Assembly (NCBI GenBank): GCA_026416515.1
Contig: JAOAEZ010000001.1
Span: 210,430 to 274,429, forward strand
Reading direction: 5' to 3'
Source of the DNA: Hydrogenophilus sp.
GTDB taxonomy: Bacteria > Pseudomonadota > Gammaproteobacteria > Burkholderiales > Rhodocyclaceae
Length of the DNA: 64,000 nucleotides
The translations under genes were made by a program, and so were the position numbers. The notes under the pieces are model-generated. The model did no database searches. It saw only the letters and a list, made by a program, of their open reading frames with translations, and was not told the origin of the DNA. Positions 1 to 11,191 of the stretch are shown piece after piece (position 1 is the stretch's first letter; the number at the start of each line of letters is the position of its first letter).

Positions 1-1566
1 TTGATTTGGGTGGTGTGGGCGCTCGGGTCGTGGAGCACAGCGCGGTTCGATGAGGCGTTGGAGGGTGTTTATGCAGAGCGGGTAGTGCCGCTGCGCAATT
101 TGAAAATGATTTCGGATGCCTACGCAGTTCAGGTGGTTGATCTGACCCATAAAGTGCGCGATGGCAGTTTGGGATGGGAGGAAGCGCGCCAGGAGTTGTC
201 AAGGGCGCGGGAGAGGATCGCACAGAGGTGGCGGGCTTACCGGGCGGCCGCGCTAACGCCGGAGGAGGCGCGGGTGGCGGCAGAGGTGGAGGAGTTGATG
301 CGGGGGGCGGAGGGGATGATAACGGAGATCGGCCGATTGTTGGAGAGAGAGGATCGAGGTGGAATCGCGGCTTTGGCCGCGAGGGAGCTCTATCCGAAGA
401 TCGATCCCATTACTGCAAAGATTTCGGATTTGATCGAGGTGCAGTTGCGGATGGCGAAAGAGGTATATGAGGCGGCAGCGCGGTTCGAGGAGCGGTTGAT
501 GTGGATAAAGTATGGGGTATTGGTTGGGGCGATAGGGGTAGCGGTGGGAACAGCGGTGGTGCTGGGGGGGCAGCTGAGGAGCGGTTTGGCGCAGACACGG
601 GCAGCGCTGGAGCGGTTGGCGGAGGGTGACTTCCGGGGAGGGAGAGAGAGGGAAGAGGAGGAGACGGGGCGAAGGGATGAGTTTGGGGAGATCTTGCGGG
701 CGTGCGGTGCGGCCCGCGAGGCGCTGCGAGGAAGGGTGGTGCAGGCGCTGGAGGCGTTGCGGGAGGTTCAACGGGGAGCAGAGCGGTTGCTGAAGGAGGC
801 GGAGAAAAACGCCGCCCGGTCGAGGGAGCAGAGCACGGCGACCCAGGCGGTGGCGGCGACGATAGAGGAGGTGGCGGCGACGACGGGGCAGTTGTTTCAG
901 AACGCAGAGGAGCTGCAGCGGGTGGCAGTACGGGTGGGAGCGACGGGGCGGGAGAGCGCAGAAAAGTTGGGGAGGGCGGTGGCGGCGATCGAGGGGTTGA
1001 AGGCCCAGGTGGGGACGTCGAACGCACGGGTGGCGGCGATGGGAAGTGAGGCGCAGAAGATCGGAGCGGTGGTGACGGCAATCCGCGAGATCGCCGATCA
1101 GACCAATTTGCTGGCGTTGAATGCGGCGATCGAGGCGGCGCGCGCCGGGGAGCAGGGGCGGGGGTTCGCGGTGGTAGCCGATGAGGTGCGGAAGTTGGCG
1201 GAACGAAGCGCCGCAGCGACGGGGGAGATCGACGCAATCGTGGGAGCGGTGGCCGGATTGGTGGGAGAGGCAGTGGCGGAGAATGAGCGAGCGGTGGCGG
1301 CGGTAGAACGGGTGACAGCGGAGATCTACGAGGTGCAGGAAGCGGTTGGGGCAGTAGAAAAGGAGAGCCAGCAGAGCATGATAGCAGCTGAGGGAGCACG
1401 GTCGGCACTGGAGGAGCAGAAGACAGCGACGAGTAGTGTGGCAGAGCGGGTGACGATATTGGCGAGGACAGCCGAGGAAGCAGAGGCGATGAGTAAACGA
1501 TTGTCGCAGGAGGTCGAGGCGATAGTGGCGCAGATCGAGACGACGATGCGGCGGTTTGAAGTGTAA
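1..1566 (+). CDS. Methyl-accepting chemotaxis protein, 5'-truncated
   Basis: Membrane chemoreceptor that signals to CheA/CheW. The window opens inside the gene: the first residues look like the end of a first transmembrane helix, so the in-frame TTG at base 1 is not the true start. The visible protein has a helical, probably periplasmic four-helix-type sensor (about residues 15-165), a second transmembrane helix (about 168-192), a HAMP segment (about 193-245) and a long cytoplasmic coiled coil. The conserved hairpin tip is clear near residues 361-400 ([20 protein letters not shown], then [18 protein letters not shown]). No CheR-docking pentapeptide is seen at the C-terminus. The ligand cannot be deduced. 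Codons are very G-rich (TTG, GTG, GCG, GAG), like the other plus-strand genes nearby. Confidence 0.95.
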   Translation: MIWVVWALGSWSTARFDEALEGVYAERVVPLRNLKMISDAYAVQVVDLTHKVRDGSLGWEEARQELSRARERIAQRWRAYRAAALTPEEARVAAEVEELMRGAEGMITEIGRLLEREDRGGIAALAARELYPKIDPITAKISDLIEVQLRMAKEVYEAAARFEERLMWIKYGVLVGAIGVAVGTAVVLGGQLRSGLAQTRAALERLAEGDFRGGREREEEETGRRDEFGEILRACGAAREALRGRVVQALEALREVQRGAERLLKEAEKNAARSREQSTATQAVAATIEEVAATTGQLFQNAEELQRVAVRVGATGRESAEKLGRAVAAIEGLKAQVGTSNARVAAMGSEAQKIGAVVTAIREIADQTNLLALNAAIEAARAGEQGRGFAVVADEVRKLAERSAAATGEIDAIVGAVAGLVGEAVAENERAVAAVERVTAEIYEVQEAVGAVEKESQQSMIAAEGARSALEEQKTATSSVAERVTILARTAEEAEAMSKRLSQEVEAIVAQIETTMRRFEV

Positions 1567-1614
1567 CGAAGAGGGGAGTTTTGAGGTAGGATCGCGGCAG
1601 CGAGAGGAGAGGAG

Positions 1615-2835
1615 TTGGCTGTGACGCGAGTTCTTTATGCGCAGTCAGGGGGGATGTCACCGGTGATCAACGCGAGCGCAGCAGGGGTGATCGCGGCGGC
1701 GCAGGCCGCAGGGGTGTCCTTGTTGGCCGCTCGCTTTGGAATTCAGGGGGTGTTGGAGGATGATTTGATTGAGGTGCCGCCCCTGTCGGCGTCGGAGCTG
1801 CATCGGTTGAGCTATACGCCAGGGGGAATTTTCGGGACAGCACGGCGCGATTTGCCCGAACCAGAGGAGGATCCCACAACTTATGACCGGTTGTTCAGCG
1901 TGTTGCGGCGAAGGGGGATTACCCATTTTTTGTATAATGGGGGAAACGGGTCGGTCTACTCAGTGGCGCAGATTGCGCGAGAGGCAAAGCGAAGAGGGGT
2001 GGAGTTGGGGGTAGTGGCAATTCCTAAAACGATCGATAACGATCTGGTGGGGACCCATTTTTCCCCAGGATACCCGTCGGCAGCACGCTATCTGGCGACG
2101 AGCTTTTTGGAGGCTTCCCTCGATTTGGCTTCTTTCCCGATGAAGGGAGCACGAGCCTTCGTGATCGAGACGATGGGGCGCAATACCGGGTGGTTGGCCG
2201 CGTCGCTGAAGGTGGCGAGCCGCGTGTTGCCCGACGGAGGACCCCATCTTTTTGTGTTGCCGGAGATGAACTGGCGACGGGAGCAGCTTTTGCAATTGGC
2301 AGAGGAGACAATCCAGCATTATAGCTATTGCACCGTGGTGGTGGCAGAGGGAGCGAGATTGGAGGGGAGTTTGTTGGCAAGCCAGGGGGTGGAGGGGAAA
2401 CGGTACGTGCAGTTGGGGGGAGCAGGAAATGTGGTGGGGGGATGGTTGCGAGAGGAGCTGGGGGCAAAGGTGCATGTGGCGGTCCCCGATTATTTACAGC
2501 GGGCGGCAGCCCATTGGGCAAGCGTCCTCGACCGCGAAATGGCGTGGCGCGCTGGGGAGACCGCCCTCCAGTGGGCGTTGGGGGGGGTGAGCGGGGTCAT
2601 GGTGTCGATCGTATACCAGCCTGAGCAAGAGGAGGTGTGGCGACTCGAGCCAGTCCCCGCAGGAGAGGTGGGAAACCGAGAGCGGGGATTTCCGCGCGAG
2701 TGGATCGATGAGGAGGCGATGCAGGTGCGAGCGCCATTTCTCGATTACTTGATCCCATTGATCGAGGGGTGCCCGGTGGTTCCGTGCGGCGCGCATGGAT
2801 TGCCCGATTTTCTGGATGGTTCGCGGTTTCGTTAG
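1615..2835 (+). CDS. 6-phosphofructokinase, PPi/ATP phosphofructokinase family
   Basis: Phosphofructokinase of the PfkA superfamily, 406 residues, phosphorylating fructose-6-phosphate (and in some PPi enzymes sedoheptulose-7-phosphate). Visible motifs are an N-terminal AQSGGMSPVIN phosphate loop, GGNGSVYSV, PKTIDNDLVGTHFSPGY and METMGRNTGW-like ETMGRNTGWLAA. By family rules, Lys in PKTIDND corresponds to the PPi-type residue (E. coli Gly124). The residue after GGN is Gly, the ATP-type state at E. coli position 104, so the donor is not settled by sequence. The TTG start at 1615 is chosen because a purine-rich site (GAGAGGAGAGGAG) lies just upstream and the frame begins VTRVLYAQSGG. It stands alone, 48 bases after the chemoreceptor. 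In an autotroph or methylotroph such enzymes often work reversibly. Confidence 0.9.
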   Translation: MAVTRVLYAQSGGMSPVINASAAGVIAAAQAAGVSLLAARFGIQGVLEDDLIEVPPLSASELHRLSYTPGGIFGTARRDLPEPEEDPTTYDRLFSVLRRRGITHFLYNGGNGSVYSVAQIAREAKRRGVELGVVAIPKTIDNDLVGTHFSPGYPSAARYLATSFLEASLDLASFPMKGARAFVIETMGRNTGWLAASLKVASRVLPDGGPHLFVLPEMNWRREQLLQLAEETIQHYSYCTVVVAEGARLEGSLLASQGVEGKRYVQLGGAGNVVGGWLREELGAKVHVAVPDYLQRAAAHWASVLDREMAWRAGETALQWALGGVSGVMVSIVYQPEQEEVWRLEPVPAGEVGNRERGFPREWIDEEAMQVRAPFLDYLIPLIEGCPVVPCGAHGLPDFLDGSRFR

Positions 2836-2917
2836 AAGCAGAGCGACGAGGATTGCGGGCATAGAGCGCAGCAGGTGAGGGCGAAGATGGGGTTTTGTAA
2901 AGTAGCAGGGTGGCAGG

Positions 2918-3442
2918 GTGCAAAAGCGGGGGTGGATAACGGCAGCGATCTTGACACTGCTGGTGATTGATCAGTTTCTGTACGCGGCGACGGGACGGCT
3001 GAGCGAGGTGGTGGACGGGGTGGGGTGGTTGGTGCTCTTTGTGCTGTTTGTGTGGGAGGAGTGGCGGGGGGGAAAGTGGTCGCCGCGCGTGCGAGAGCAA
3101 GTTCGATGGCTGCGCGCGTTGGCGGCGATCGCAGTGGTGTGGGCAGCCTTCGCGTATGTGGCGGAGGGAGCATGGAGCGATGCGGCCAACGCGTGGCTGT
3201 GGTTGGGGGTGGTGGTTTTGCTCGAGGTGGAGATGCGTCGACCTCAGTGGGTGGCAGAGCGACCGGAGGTTTTTAAAGCGGCGGCAGCGGGGATGTTTGG
3301 AGGCCTGGCCGCATTGGTTTCCGTTTGGTTGTGGGAGGGGGAGTGGCTCGATGCGTTTGACGCAGCATTGTGGCTGTTCGCTTTCCTTTTCGTGGAGCTT
3401 AATCTGCTGAGGCCGAGAACGCCCGCCACCGAAGCCCCGTGA
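2918..3442 (+). CDS. Unknown integral membrane protein, 174 aa
   Basis: I do not recognise a family. Translation from GTG 2918 gives a hydrophobic protein with about four to five predicted membrane segments (roughly residues 8-24, 34-46, 65-85, 90-104, 120-140 and 146-165), rich in Trp, Val and Leu. This resembles small ion-transporter-like or voltage-sensor-like membrane domains, but no diagnostic motif is visible. The start codon is uncertain. Its 3' end runs 44 bases into the convergent murJ gene, so the last 14 codons share DNA with the end of murJ. Confidence 0.7.
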   Translation: MQKRGWITAAILTLLVIDQFLYAATGRLSEVVDGVGWLVLFVLFVWEEWRGGKWSPRVREQVRWLRALAAIAVVWAAFAYVAEGAWSDAANAWLWLGVVVLLEVEMRRPQWVAERPEVFKAAAAGMFGGLAALVSVWLWEGEWLDAFDAALWLFAFLFVELNLLRPRTPATEAP

Positions 3443-4943
3443 GCGCGAGAGTGCCGAGGTAGAGGGCAGCGGCGATGAAAAGCCAGAGAAGGAGGGCGAG
3501 AAGGCGAAAGAGATCGCCGGCAGGAGCAGCATAGAGGCGAAAAAGGGGCGCACCGAGATAGGCGACAAGCGCAAGGACGAGGAGGGCGAGGGCGGTTTGA
3601 GCAAGGAGCGGAAGCCATCCCGGAAGAGGGTGAAAGAGGGCGCGACGGGTGAGGTGTCGGTAGAGGAGGAGGGCATTGGTCCAGGCACCGAGAGAGATGG
3701 CAAGGGCAAGGGACCAGTGACCCCAGTCGAAGAGAAAGAGAAAGAGAAGGTTGGCGCTTTGGGTGATCGAAAGGGAGATGAGCGCAGCGCGAAGGGGAGT
3801 GCGGGTGTCTTCATGGGCGTAACAGGCGGGGGCTAGGATTTTGACGGCAATGAGCGCTGGAAGACCTACCGCATAGGCGGCGAGGGCGTGGGCAGTGGCT
3901 GCGGCGTCGGTGGCGGTAAAGGCACCGCGCATGAAGAGCGCAGCGGTGATCGCGTCGCCAAAGAGAGCAAAGGCTAAAGCGGCTGGAGCGGTGAGAAGGA
4001 GCGTGAGACGCAATCCCCAGTCGGTGAGCGCACGATAGCGAGGGGCGTCTTGACGGGCAACCGCTTGACTGAGATGCGGAAGGAGAATGACGCCGAGCGC
4101 AGCACCGAAAAGACCGACCGGGAGCTCCATCAGCCGGTCGGCATAATAAAGCCAGGATAGGCTCCCCGCTGGAAGAAGCGAGGCAAGAAGGGTGTTGAGA
4201 AGGAGCGAGAGCTGCGCCGCCGAGACGCCGATAAGGGCAGGGGCCATGAGGCGCAGAATTCGTTGAACATCAGGGTCAAAGGGAGCCCAGCGCCAACGAG
4301 GCCGAATGCCGAGAGGAGGGAGGGCTTGCCAGAGCCAGAACCATTGGAGAAAACCGCCGAGGAGCACCGCATAGGCAAGCCAGAGGGGGTCGCGCGTGCC
4401 AGTGAGGGCAGCAATGGCAAGGAGGAGAATAAAAGAGAGATTGAGGAGAATCGGCGCCGCCGCCGGTCGGCGAAAGTGACCGTGCGTATTGAGGATCGCT
4501 GAAGCAAACGCAACAAGGGTGATGAAGAGGATATAAGGGAAGGTCCAGCGGGTCATCTCGATAGCGAGGACCCATTGGTCAGGGTCTTTGGCAAAACCAG
4601 GGGCAGCTAAGAGAAGAAGGGATTCAGCGCCGATTACGCCGAGGATCGTGACGAGGGCGACAGCAGTAAGAAGGAGCGTGTAGGTGCGGTCGATAAGGTG
4701 TAGGGTGGCGGGATCGCCTTTTTCTTCGCGGGTACGGGTGAGGACCGGAACAAAGGCTTGCGAAAAGGCGCCTTCCGCAAAGAGCCGGCGCAGAAGGTTG
4801 GGAAGGCGAAAGGCAACGACGAAGGCATCGGTGGCAGGCGTGGCTCCAAAGAGGGCAGCAATCAGCAGGTCGCGCCCAAAACCGAGAAGGCGCGAGATGA
4901 GGGTGAGACCGCTGACCTGAGCGAGGGTGGCGAGGAGGTTCAT
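3399..4943 (-). CDS. murJ: Lipid II flippase MurJ (MviN)
   Basis: Inner-membrane flippase moving lipid II to the periplasmic side for peptidoglycan synthesis. The 514-residue product has the family's usual length and about 14 membrane helices. It begins MNLLATLAQVSGLTLISRLLGF with the conserved SRLLGFGRDLLIAALFGA and TDAFVVAFRLPNLLRRLFAEGAF stretches, the signature MurJ N-terminus including functionally important arginines. It is divergent from rpsT, with 70 bases between them, a common arrangement in beta- and gammaproteobacteria. Its 3' end overlaps the convergent membrane-protein gene by 44 bases. The coding strand is C-rich, because the plus strand is G-rich here regardless of gene direction. 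Confidence 0.96.
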   Translation of the reverse strand: MNLLATLAQVSGLTLISRLLGFGRDLLIAALFGATPATDAFVVAFRLPNLLRRLFAEGAFSQAFVPVLTRTREEKGDPATLHLIDRTYTLLLTAVALVTILGVIGAESLLLLAAPGFAKDPDQWVLAIEMTRWTFPYILFITLVAFASAILNTHGHFRRPAAAPILLNLSFILLLAIAALTGTRDPLWLAYAVLLGGFLQWFWLWQALPPLGIRPRWRWAPFDPDVQRILRLMAPALIGVSAAQLSLLLNTLLASLLPAGSLSWLYYADRLMELPVGLFGAALGVILLPHLSQAVARQDAPRYRALTDWGLRLTLLLTAPAALAFALFGDAITAALFMRGAFTATDAAATAHALAAYAVGLPALIAVKILAPACYAHEDTRTPLRAALISLSITQSANLLFLFLFDWGHWSLALAISLGAWTNALLLYRHLTRRALFHPLPGWLPLLAQTALALLVLALVAYLGAPLFRLYAAPAGDLFRLLALLLWLFIAAALYLGTLALTGLRWRAFSASAD

Positions 4944-4950
4944 GGTTTAC

Positions 4951-4979
4951 TTGCACCACCGAAGAGAAAGGGTTAAAAT
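4951..4979 (+). promoter_or_regulatory. Sigma-70 promoter of rpsT
   Basis: TTGCAC (4951-4956) and TAAAAT (4974-4979) with a 17-base spacer, 35 bases before the rpsT ATG. It lies between the divergent murJ and rpsT genes and points to rpsT. Confidence 0.7.
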
Positions 4980-5013
4980 TATAGTTTCTCCTTGTTGAGA
5001 TCGGGTTACAGCG

Positions 5014-5292
5014 ATGGCGAATACAGCACAGGCACGCAAGCGAGCCCGCCAGAACTTGAAGCGCCGAGCGCGCAATCGAGCATTGCGCTCTAGGCTTCGC
5101 ACGGCGATCAAGGCAGTGCGGTTGGCGATCGCAGCGGGCGATAAAGAAAAAGCACAGCAGAGTTTTGTGGCGTCGCAGTCGGTGATCGATAAGATGGTGA
5201 CCAAGGGGATCATCCATAAGAATACCGCTGCCCGCTATAAGCGCCGTCTCTCCGCTCGAATCAAGGTGTTGGGCTCGAAGCAGACGGCCTAA
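5014..5292 (+). CDS. rpsT: 30S ribosomal protein S20
   Basis: Small-subunit primary 16S rRNA-binding protein, 92 residues. The sequence has the typical start [20 protein letters not shown], a basic helical bundle, and the conserved C-terminal region [18 protein letters not shown]. It is a single-gene unit with its own well-placed promoter. The stop codon is three bases from the end of the convergent DUF3579 gene. Confidence 0.98.
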   Translation: MANTAQARKRARQNLKRRARNRALRSRLRTAIKAVRLAIAAGDKEKAQQSFVASQSVIDKMVTKGIIHKNTAARYKRRLSARIKVLGSKQTA

Positions 5293-5295
5293 ACA

Positions 5296-5610
5296 CTAGG
5301 AGGGAGGGGATTCGTCACGACGGATGGCGCAGAGGTTTCGCCGGCGAATCTCAAGGCGGTTGTCGCGCGCAAAAGTGAGAAGAAAGCGATAGGCGGTGGG
5401 GTGTTCGCGGTAGAGTTGAGCGTCTACCTCGACGCTTTTCGCGCCGTCGATGATTGGCCCTGGCCGTACATAAGGGGAGTAGCGCATGCGGTGATCGGCA
5501 CCCATGACGGCCATCACCCCGCAAAGCCGTTCCGCCCAGTCGCTGGGACGAAAGAGTTTTCCGCTTTCGGTACGCCCGATGATGAGAAAGTCGGTGATTT
5601 CGTCGTCCAT
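5296..5610 (-). CDS. DUF3579 family protein
   Basis: 104-residue cytoplasmic protein of a family found mainly in betaproteobacteria with no assigned function. Recognisable family features are the segment SDWAERLCGVMAVMG, the SPYVRPGPIIDGAKSVEVD core and a C-terminal FARDNRLEI motif. The ATG at 5610 gives the expected length. It converges on rpsT and is divergent from ppiD across 97 bases. Confidence 0.85.
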   Translation of the reverse strand: MDDEITDFLIIGRTESGKLFRPSDWAERLCGVMAVMGADHRMRYSPYVRPGPIIDGAKSVEVDAQLYREHPTAYRFLLTFARDNRLEIRRRNLCAIRRDESPPS

Positions 5611-5707
5611 GGCAGCGAAGTTTAGAGATTTTGGGTAATTATACGGGGGCGGGCGTGAAGCGCATTTGTGCGATAATTATCAGGAGTAATCGTGACAGGT
5701 CTTTTCA

Positions 5708-7543
5708 ATGCTCGATGCCATCCGCCGCCGTAAACGCTTTGCGCAGGTTGTCTTGCTGGTGTTGATTTTGCCGTTCGCGTTTTTCGGAATCGAGCACTAC
5801 TTCGCAGGAGGACCTTCCCAGAGCGAGGTGGCTCGGGTGGGGGAGCGGCCAGTGCCGGTGGCGGCGTTGCGCGAGGCATTGGAGCGAGAGGCTAACCGTC
5901 GCCGCGCAGAGCAAAAGGAGCAGTTTAAGCCCGAAGAGGTACGCCGCCCCGATTTCGTGCGAGAGGTGCTTCGAGGGCTGGTGGAGCGCGAGCTGTTGCT
6001 GGCTGAGGCAGAGCGGTTGGGGTTGAGGGTAAGCCCAGAGGAGGTGCGCGCGACGATCGCGGCAGCACCGGTATTTCAGCGCGAGGGGCGCTTCGATTAC
6101 GCGACTTACGAGGGGGTATTGCGGTCGCAGGGATGGACGCCCGCGCGCTTTGAGGAGGCTGTCGCCGCGGATCTGGTGGCAGAGCGCTTGTACCAGGCAG
6201 TGCAGAGTGGGATCGCCCGTATCCAGGAGGCCCAGGCATGGGTGGCGTGGTCAGAGCAGGAGCGGCGGGTGCGGTGGCGACGATGGTCGATCGCCGTGAC
6301 TGCAGAAACGGTGGCAGTGGATGAGAGGGCTGTGCGCGCTTTTTTCGAGGCTCATCGAGATCGATACCGTCTGCCCGAACGGGTGGCGTTGGCCTATTTT
6401 GTGTTAAAGCCAGAGCAGGTACCAGTAGAGATAAAAGAGGAAGAGGTGATCGCCCGCTATGAGGAGCAGCGCCATAACTTCGCTTTTCCCGAACGAAGGC
6501 GGGTGCGGGTGGTTGTGGTGCGGTCAGAGGAACAGGCACGGGCATTGATCGCGGCGGTGGTGGGCCGCGAGGAGCAGACATTTGCTGAGATAGCAGCCAC
6601 CTATGCGGAGGATCCCGCTGGCCAGCGCACAGGAGGGGATTTGGGGTGGGTGGTGCGCGACGATTTGCCGACGCCGCTGGCAGAGGCGATTTTTGCCGCC
6701 GCCGTTCCGGCGGTGGTGGGACCCGTCCCTCTCCCTAACGGGGTGGCGGTGGCGTTCGTGGGAGAGGTTGCGCGCGCAGAGGTGCCACCTTTGTCAGCGG
6801 TGCGTGGGCAGATCGTTGCCGAATTGACGGCTGAGGCTCAGCAGCGACGATTTGCAGAGATGGTGACTGAGTTGCCCGACCGTTTGTACGAGGCGGTGGA
6901 TCGCTTGGAAGAGGTGGCTGAACGGTACGGGGCGGTGGTGCAGCGAAGCGAGTTGCTCCCACTCGAGGAGGTGCAGGTGGAGGGGGGGCCTTTGCCTCAA
7001 CAGCTGGTGGCAGCGATCCGCTCCGAGGCAGGGCGCCGAGGGGAGAATTTAGAGCCCGTGACATTGCCAGATGGACGAGTGGTGGCAGCTCGCGCGGTGC
7101 ACTATGAGCCAGCACGAGAGCGCCCGTTTGAGGAGGTGGCAGAGCGCGTAGTGCGCGACTGGCAGCGCCAGGAGGCACGCCGCCGGCTAAGCGCGGCAGC
7201 TAATAGGGGGCACGAGGAGGAGGGAGCATGGAACGACGAGGCTTCGGTGCGACGGACTGACCCACGCTTGCCGCCAGAGGTCCGCGAGGCGATCTTTGCT
7301 CCAGAGATGCGGGAGGGGGAGCGGCGAGTGGTTGAGTTAGAGGAGGAGGTGTGGTTGGTGGAGTTGGTGGGGCGGCAATTGCCAACAGTGGTGGCGGACG
7401 ATGAGCGGGTGGTGAGTATCCGACCGTGGTTGGCGCGCTGGGTGGGAGAGGTGGAGTATCGGGCGTGGATCGAGACGCTGAAAGCGCGCTTCCCAGTGCG
7501 CGTTCGGGAGGAGGCATTGAAAGCGTTTACCGGTGAGGAGTGA
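5708..7543 (+). CDS. ppiD: Periplasmic folding chaperone / parvulin-type PPIase PpiD (SurA N-terminal domain)
   Basis: Inner-membrane-anchored periplasmic chaperone for exported proteins. The 611-residue product starts MLDAIRRRKRFAQVVLLVLI with a single N-terminal membrane anchor (about residues 11-30). This is followed by a SurA_N-like helical domain and a parvulin (PPIC) domain at roughly residues 230-355 containing FAEIAATYAEDPAGQRTGGDLGW-type sequence (written here as FAEIAATYAEDP and TGGDLGW). A second PpiD C-terminal region follows. Length and architecture match PpiD. Next comes the convergent fabI, three bases after its stop. Confidence 0.93.
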   Translation: MLDAIRRRKRFAQVVLLVLILPFAFFGIEHYFAGGPSQSEVARVGERPVPVAALREALEREANRRRAEQKEQFKPEEVRRPDFVREVLRGLVERELLLAEAERLGLRVSPEEVRATIAAAPVFQREGRFDYATYEGVLRSQGWTPARFEEAVAADLVAERLYQAVQSGIARIQEAQAWVAWSEQERRVRWRRWSIAVTAETVAVDERAVRAFFEAHRDRYRLPERVALAYFVLKPEQVPVEIKEEEVIARYEEQRHNFAFPERRRVRVVVVRSEEQARALIAAVVGREEQTFAEIAATYAEDPAGQRTGGDLGWVVRDDLPTPLAEAIFAAAVPAVVGPVPLPNGVAVAFVGEVARAEVPPLSAVRGQIVAELTAEAQQRRFAEMVTELPDRLYEAVDRLEEVAERYGAVVQRSELLPLEEVQVEGGPLPQQLVAAIRSEAGRRGENLEPVTLPDGRVVAARAVHYEPARERPFEEVAERVVRDWQRQEARRRLSAAANRGHEEEGAWNDEASVRRTDPRLPPEVREAIFAPEMREGERRVVELEEEVWLVELVGRQLPTVVADDERVVSIRPWLARWVGEVEYRAWIETLKARFPVRVREEALKAFTGEE

Positions 7544-7546
7544 TTT

Positions 7547-8344
7547 CTAGAGGGTGAGGGGCTCCGGGTTTCCGAGGGCTACCGTATTAAAACCGCCGTC
7601 AACATAGAGAATTTCGCCGGTAATGCCGCTCGCGAGGTCCGAGAGGAGAAAGGCGGCGGCATTGCCAACCTCTTCGATGGTGACATTACGGCGGAGAGGA
7701 GCATGATGTTCATTGTATTTGAGGAGCTTGCTGAAGTTGCCAATTCCAGAGGCGGCGACCGTTTTGATCGGCCCCGCAGAGATCGCATTGACCCGAATCC
7801 CTTCCGGACCGAGCGCAGCGGCAAGGTAGCGAACGCCCGCTTCCAGACTGGCTTTTGCCATTCCCATGAGGTTGTAGTTGGGCATGGTGCGGACCGCTCC
7901 GAGGTAGGTTAGGGTGAGCATTGCGGCAGGTCGCCCCTGCATGAGGGGACGCAGCGCTTTGGCAAGAAGGGGAAAACTGGCAGCGCTTACTTCATGCGCA
8001 ATATGGAACGCTTCGCGGCTGAAACCCGCGAGAAAGTCGCCTTCAAGGGCTTCACTGGGGGCATAAGCAATCGAGTGAACAAAGCCGTCAAGCCCGCCCC
8101 ACCTTTCCGCAAGGGAGCGGGCGAGCTGAGTAATTTCGTCATCGCGAGTCACGTCAAGGGGATAGGTGGGGGCACAGCCGAACTGTTCGGCGATTTTGCC
8201 GATCCGGTCGGCAAAACGATCATTTTGGTAGGTGAGAGCGAGCTGAGCCCCTTCGCGCGCACAGGCGGCTGCCACACCATAGGCAATGGAGCGGTTGCTG
8301 AGAATGCCCGTGATCAAAATCCTTTTGCCGCTGAGGAAACCCAT
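7547..8344 (-). CDS. fabI: Enoyl-[acyl-carrier-protein] reductase (NADH) FabI
   Basis: Last reductive step of fatty-acid elongation (type II). The short-chain dehydrogenase fold shows the FabI-specific nucleotide motif ([18 protein letters not shown]) and the Tyr-x6-Lys catalytic pair in YNLMGMAK. The C-terminus ends with the [16 protein letters not shown] segment. I place the start at ATG 8344 (MGFLSGKR, 265 residues), because homologues begin MGFL-GKR. The longer frame to 8365 adds seven unconserved residues. It stands alone, converging on ppiD. Confidence 0.95.
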   Translation of the reverse strand: MGFLSGKRILITGILSNRSIAYGVAAACAREGAQLALTYQNDRFADRIGKIAEQFGCAPTYPLDVTRDDEITQLARSLAERWGGLDGFVHSIAYAPSEALEGDFLAGFSREAFHIAHEVSAASFPLLAKALRPLMQGRPAAMLTLTYLGAVRTMPNYNLMGMAKASLEAGVRYLAAALGPEGIRVNAISAGPIKTVAASGIGNFSKLLKYNEHHAPLRRNVTIEEVGNAAAFLLSDLASGITGEILYVDGGFNTVALGNPEPLTL

Positions 8345-8398
8345 TGGGACTCCAGTACCGGTCAAGAGGGCGCTATCTTAGCACGATTGTTGGGGATA

Positions 8399-8845
8399 TT
8401 AGCGAAACGAACGGAGAAGCCGCGCCTTTTGCCGCTGCCAGTCGCGGGCTTTCTCGCTTTCGCGTTTGTCGTAGCTCTTTTTGCCCTTCGCAAGCGCGAT
8501 CGTCGCTTTAATCCGCCGATTGCGGTAGTGAAGGTCGAGCGGGACCAGCGCATAACCGGCCCGTTCGACCTTTCCAATAAGCCGATCGATTTCGCGCCGG
8601 TGAAGGAGGAGCTTACGGGTGCGTGTGGGGTCGGTGCGAACGTGGGTGGAGGCGCTCGCCAGGGGAGAGATGTGCATGCCGATGAGATAAAGCTCACCGT
8701 GACGGACGAGAACGTAGGCTTCTTTGATATGCACTCGCCCTGCTCGAATCGCTTTGACTTCCCACCCTTCGAGGACAATCCCGGCCTCATAGGTTTCTTC
8801 GATGGTGTATTCGTGACGGGCTTTGCGATTGTCGGCGATGGTCAT
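8399..8845 (-). CDS. smpB: SsrA-binding protein SmpB
   Basis: Binds tmRNA and delivers it to stalled ribosomes (trans-translation). The 148-residue product has the family pattern: [32 protein letters not shown], the MHISP motif, and a basic tail with [16 protein letters not shown]. It lies upstream of fabI on the same strand. It is divergent from ratA, with 51 bases between the start codons, an arrangement (smpB/ratA) common in beta- and gammaproteobacteria. The tmRNA gene itself is not in this window. Confidence 0.97.
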   Translation of the reverse strand: MTIADNRKARHEYTIEETYEAGIVLEGWEVKAIRAGRVHIKEAYVLVRHGELYLIGMHISPLASASTHVRTDPTRTRKLLLHRREIDRLIGKVERAGYALVPLDLHYRNRRIKATIALAKGKKSYDKRESEKARDWQRQKARLLRSFR

Positions 8846-8896
8846 CGGGAAGGCCTTAGGTACAATTGCATAATTATAACGATTCGGGTCGAGACA

Positions 8897-9399
8897 ATGG
8901 CTTTAGTTCGCCAGCAGGTTTGGGTGGAACGCCGACCTGCCGTGTTGTTTGCATTGGTCGATTTGTGCGAAGATTACCCGCGATTCCTTCCATGGTGCGG
9001 GGGGGCTGTGGTGCATGAGCGGAGCGCTTCCCATACCGATGCGACGTTGTGGATCGATTTTCATGGGGTTAAGGCTTCATTCCGAACGGTGAACGAGAAA
9101 CGACCGCCCAGAGAGATGGTGATCCGATTGCGAGAGGGGCCATTTCGCCATCTGCACGGGTTTTGGCGTTATGTACCACTGGGGGATAGCGGTTGCAGGG
9201 TCGAGTTTGAGTTGCATTACGCTTTTTCAAGCCGTTTGTTGGAGCGGGTAATCGGCCCTGTTTTCAACCGAATCGCCGAGACATTCGTTTCGGCATTCGT
9301 TACCCGCGCCGAACAGTTGTCTTCCGAAGAGGAGCGGTCTTTGATCGCCCGCGTACCAGGCTTGGAGGGAGAAGAGAGTAAAAGGACAGAAGAGGAGCG

Positions 9400-9403
<4 letters not shown>
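8897..9403 (+). CDS. ratA: RatA/Coq10-type START-domain protein (ubiquinone-binding or ribosome-association toxin family)
   Basis: 168 residues from ATG 8897 ([14 protein letters not shown]). The protein matches the polyketide cyclase/START family next to smpB, known as RatA/PasT/YfjG in E. coli and Coq10 in mitochondria. Conserved features are [17 protein letters not shown] near the start and the C-terminal [16 protein letters not shown] segment. Assigned roles in the family differ (quinone binding; 70S association in E. coli). The open frame continues far upstream, but that part lies antisense to smpB and fabI, so I reject it. The stop codon overlaps the rnfH start (ATGA). Confidence 0.9.
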
Positions 9404-11182
<1,779 letters not shown>

Positions 11183-11191
11183 GTGCAAATC

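Noticed and set aside
410-1660. Minus-strand open frame opposite the chemoreceptor
   Set aside because: Pro/Ser-rich translation with no motif; it is the shadow of a G-rich coding strand.
2597-3814. Minus-strand frame spanning the ends of pfk, the membrane gene and murJ
   Set aside because: Compositionally implausible and crosses several supported genes in other frames.
7994-8896. Long in-frame extension upstream of ratA
   Set aside because: It runs antisense through smpB and fabI and has no family similarity; the conserved protein begins at ATG 8897.
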